From NCBI GenBank assembly GCA_002403895.1, contig DHIQ01000111.1, forward strand, positions 1-8,289: a stretch of 8,289 nt of DNA, in the 5' to 3' direction. Source of the DNA: Candidatus Neomicrothrix sp. UBA4742 (GTDB lineage Bacteria > Actinomycetota > Acidimicrobiia > Acidimicrobiales > Acidimicrobilacustridaceae). The notes beneath the pieces are model-generated. The model saw only the letters and a list, made by a program, of their open reading frames with translations. It was not told where the DNA came from and did not search any database. Numbering within the stretch: the first letter of the stretch is position 1; each line of letters begins with the position of its first letter. Shown in pieces: positions 6,511 to 8,289 of this stretch. The translations under genes and the position numbers were made by a program.

Positions 6511-6539
6511 ACCGGCTCAGGTCGTACCGGCTCAGGTCG
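6510..6539. repeat. 15-bp tandem repeat in the divergent promoter region
   Basis: TACCGGCTCAGGTCG occurs twice, perfectly and back to back (6510-6524, 6525-6539). A degenerate third copy (9 of 15 bases) lies at 6495-6509 and runs into the start of the transpeptidase gene. The repeat carries the bases of the TACGAT -10 on the - strand, so each perfect unit regenerates a near-copy of that element. Confidence 0.85.
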
Positions 6540-6566
6540 GCGTGGCCTCGGCGCGCCCGCTGGGCT

Positions 6567-6583
6567 GAATCGGACCGAATCGG
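6567..6583. repeat. GAATCGG direct repeat, 10-bp phased
   Basis: GAATCGG occurs at 6567-6573 and 6577-6583, one helical turn apart, where the -35 region of the gltX promoter would lie. It may be a protein-binding site or chance; nothing else supports a role. Confidence 0.35.
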
Positions 6584-6592
6584 GGCGGGCAG

Positions 6593-6598
6593 TACCAT
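6593..6598 (+). promoter_or_regulatory. Candidate leaderless promoter -10 (gltX)
   Basis: TACCAT is followed by exactly 6 nt and then GTG 6605. This matches the TANNNT-6/7 nt-start arrangement of leaderless actinobacterial genes. There is no Shine-Dalgarno sequence before the GTG, and no consensus -35 at 16-18 nt. Confidence 0.5.
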
Positions 6599-6604
6599 TC
6601 GCGA

Positions 6605-8017
6605 GTGACTCCCGCCCCGATCCGCGTCCGGTTCGCGCCTTCCCCCACCGGCTATCTCCACATCGGTGGGGCCCGCACCGCCCTGTTCAACTGGCTGTTC
6701 GTCCGCCAACAGGGGGGCGAGATGGTGCTGCGCATCGAGGACACCGATGCCGAACGCAGCCAGCCCGAACTCATCGAGGCCATCTTCGTGGCCCTGCGGT
6801 GGTTGGGCATCGACTGGGACGGGGAGCCGGTTCATCAGTCTGATCGCCTGGACCGCCATCTGGCCGCCGCCGCCCGGCTGGAGGCCGACGGTCGAGCGTA
6901 TCGGTGCGACTGCTCGCAGGAGGCGGTGCGAGGCCGCAACGAGGCGGCCGGGGGCCGACCGGGCTACGACGGGTTCTGTCGCGACCGCGGCGTGGAGCCC
7001 GGCCCGGGCACGGTGGTTCGATTTCGTTCACCCGACACGGGCACGACCACCTTCGCCGACCTCATCCGCGGCGAGGTCAGCTTCGACAACGACCATCTCG
7101 AGGACTTCGTCATCGTCCGCAGCAACGGGTTGCCCATGTTTCTGGTGGCCAACGCAGTGGACGACGCGGACATGGGCATCACCCATATCATCCGCGGTGA
7201 GGACCTGATCAACGTCACCCCCAAGGTCCTACTGTTGCGCCAGGCCCTGGGCATCGTCGACGTACCGGTGTTCGCCCACCTCCCCCTCATCGTGAACGAC
7301 AAGCGCCAAAAGCTGTCAAAGCGGCGAGACGACGTGTCGGTGGGGGACTACATCGGCCGCGGCTACCTGGCCGAAGCCATGGTCAACTACCTGGCCACCT
7401 TGGGGTGGGGGGCGCCTGACGGGGTCGAGATCCGCCCGTTGGCGGAGATCGTCAAGCTGTTCGATCTCTCCACGGTCAACAAGGCGGGGGCCTTCTTCGA
7501 CATCAAGAAGCTCGACCATTTCAACGGCGAGTACATCCGGGCCCTACCCGCCGCCGAGTTCATCGAGCGGGCCGAGCCCTGGCTCCACGGTGAAGCGACC
7601 CCATGGGCGCCGGTCGCCTTCGATTCCCATGCCTTTGCGGTGATGGCGCCCCTGGTGCAGGAGCGGGTCAAGCGTCTCGATGAGGTGCCCGGCTATGTGG
7701 ACTTTCTGTTCCGCGACGAGCCGGAGGTGGATGCGGCGTCCTGGGAGAAGGTGATGGTGAAGGGCCAGGACGTGGCCGAGACCATGCTCGATGGGATGCT
7801 TACCGCCTTCGCTGCGTGCGAGTGGTCGGTCCCGGTCCTCGAAGAGACGCTGTTCCCCTACGGCGAGGCCAAGGGGATCGCCAAGGGCAAGGCCCAGGCC
7901 CCGATCCGGGTGGCCGTGACCGGCCGCTCGGTAGGCCCACCCCTGCTGGAGTCGTTGCTCGTGTTGGGACGGGAGCGGACCCTGTTGCGCCTCAGGGCTG
8001 CCCGCGACCGGCTCTAG
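6605..8017 (+). CDS. gltX: Glutamyl-tRNA synthetase
   Basis: This complete 470-aa class I aminoacyl-tRNA synthetase charges tRNA with glutamate in the cytosol. Seen: RFAPSPTGYLHIGGARTALFN near the N-terminus with the HIGG signature at residues 19-22; RIEDTD at about 43-48; VDDADMGITHIIRGEDLI at about 185-202; and KLSKR at 236-240. The C-terminal anticodon-binding region is present to the end (GKAQAPIRVAVTGRSVGPPL), so this is a full GltX and not the short Glu-Q tRNA-Asp synthetase. The zinc-region cysteines are Cys101, Cys103 and Cys125, but the usual following His (CRH in E. coli) is Asp127. Whether it discriminates tRNA-Glu from tRNA-Gln cannot be read from the sequence alone. The GTG start gives the standard N-terminus and sits 6 nt after a -10-like element. 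The downstream gene starts 2 nt after the stop. Confidence 0.97.
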   Translation: MTPAPIRVRFAPSPTGYLHIGGARTALFNWLFVRQQGGEMVLRIEDTDAERSQPELIEAIFVALRWLGIDWDGEPVHQSDRLDRHLAAAARLEADGRAYRCDCSQEAVRGRNEAAGGRPGYDGFCRDRGVEPGPGTVVRFRSPDTGTTTFADLIRGEVSFDNDHLEDFVIVRSNGLPMFLVANAVDDADMGITHIIRGEDLINVTPKVLLLRQALGIVDVPVFAHLPLIVNDKRQKLSKRRDDVSVGDYIGRGYLAEAMVNYLATLGWGAPDGVEIRPLAEIVKLFDLSTVNKAGAFFDIKKLDHFNGEYIRALPAAEFIERAEPWLHGEATPWAPVAFDSHAFAVMAPLVQERVKRLDEVPGYVDFLFRDEPEVDAASWEKVMVKGQDVAETMLDGMLTAFAACEWSVPVLEETLFPYGEAKGIAKGKAQAPIRVAVTGRSVGPPLLESLLVLGRERTLLRLRAARDRL

Positions 8018-8019
8018 TC

Positions 8020-8289
8020 ATGCTGCGCCTGCTCAAGCTCCTGCTCAAGATCATCGGCGTGGTGGTCGGCCTTGGCCTGCTCTACGTGGCGTTCACGTTC
8101 GCGCAGGTGTGGTGGACCTCACGCCACGACACCAGCGCCTCGGCCGATGCGGTGGTGGTCATGGGAGCGGCCCAATGGAACGGCCGGCCCTCGCCGGTGC
8201 TCAAGGCCCGGCTCGACCATGCTGTCGAGCTGTACCAGGCGGGGCGGGGGCCCCATGGCATCCCCCCCCGGGGGGAGCCGGCCCGCCGC
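8020..8289 (+). CDS. DUF218 (YdcF/SanA-like) membrane protein, partial, frame probably broken near the edge
   Basis: ATG 8020 follows the gltX stop by 2 nt, so co-transcription is likely. Residues 1-36 are a short basic start, one membrane helix (about 7-30) and WWTSRH. Then ADAVVVMGAAQWNGRPSPVL, KARLDHAVELYQAGR (about 43-76) matches the opening of DUF218 domains, which are found in YdcF and SanA and linked to envelope functions of unclear chemistry. After residue 76 the family would continue with P, about five residues and TGG. The annotated frame reads instead GPHGIPPRGEPARR. One frame over from the G-run at 8241-8250, P, five residues and GGSRPA appear at the expected spacing, so a 1-base insertion or a sequence error is likely. 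The 3' end lies beyond the window. Confidence 0.75.
   Translation, partial: MLRLLKLLLKIIGVVVGLGLLYVAFTFAQVWWTSRHDTSASADAVVVMGAAQWNGRPSPVLKARLDHAVELYQAGRGPHGIPPRGEPARR

Noticed and set aside
5630..6859. A 409-codon - strand open frame spanning the transpeptidase gene and the start of gltX
   Set aside because: It has low-complexity Arg/Gly/Pro composition, crosses a clear divergent promoter and overlaps two well-supported genes.

Overview
The window is G+C-rich, densely coding chromosomal DNA. GTG starts are frequent, third codon positions are mostly G/C, and two promoters look leaderless. The protein types fit a high-G+C actinobacterium, possibly of the Acidimicrobiia; this placement is an inference from style and gene content, not from a marker gene. 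I see no tRNA, rRNA, CRISPR array, phage gene or insertion sequence.

Layout. (1) At the left edge, on the + strand, is the 3' two thirds of a citramalate synthase gene (cimA; isoleucine precursor synthesis), followed after 11 nt by a small gene of unknown function. (2) Facing them on the - strand, and read from right to left, is a compact three-gene flavin/heme redox cluster: a membrane ferric-reductase/NADPH-oxidase-like flavocytochrome, a membrane-anchored FMN-binding protein with a covalent flavinylation motif, and an ApbE-type FMN transferase that would attach the flavin. Gene spacing is a few bases. The natural reading is a trans-membrane electron path from cytosolic NAD(P)H through FAD and two hemes to a covalently bound FMN outside. 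(3) Upstream of that cluster, after a 147-nt gap with short repeats, is a - strand pair: a class I SAM-dependent O-methyltransferase of the COMT-like family, preceded by an exported L,D-transpeptidase with an SH3-like domain. (4) A 106-nt divergent promoter region holds a 15-bp tandem repeat and, on each strand, a TANNNT -10 element 6-7 nt before a GTG start. (5) On the + strand is a complete glutamyl-tRNA synthetase gene (gltX), followed after 2 nt by the start of a DUF218/YdcF-SanA-like membrane protein gene. That gene runs off the right edge and appears to lose its reading frame in G/C homopolymers there.

The most interesting content is the redox cluster (a recognised but functionally open type of extracytosolic flavinylation system, here with an ApbE lacking an export signal), the paired leaderless promoters with the tandem repeat, and the substituted metal-ligand motif in CimA. 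I found no clear evidence of an entirely new system.
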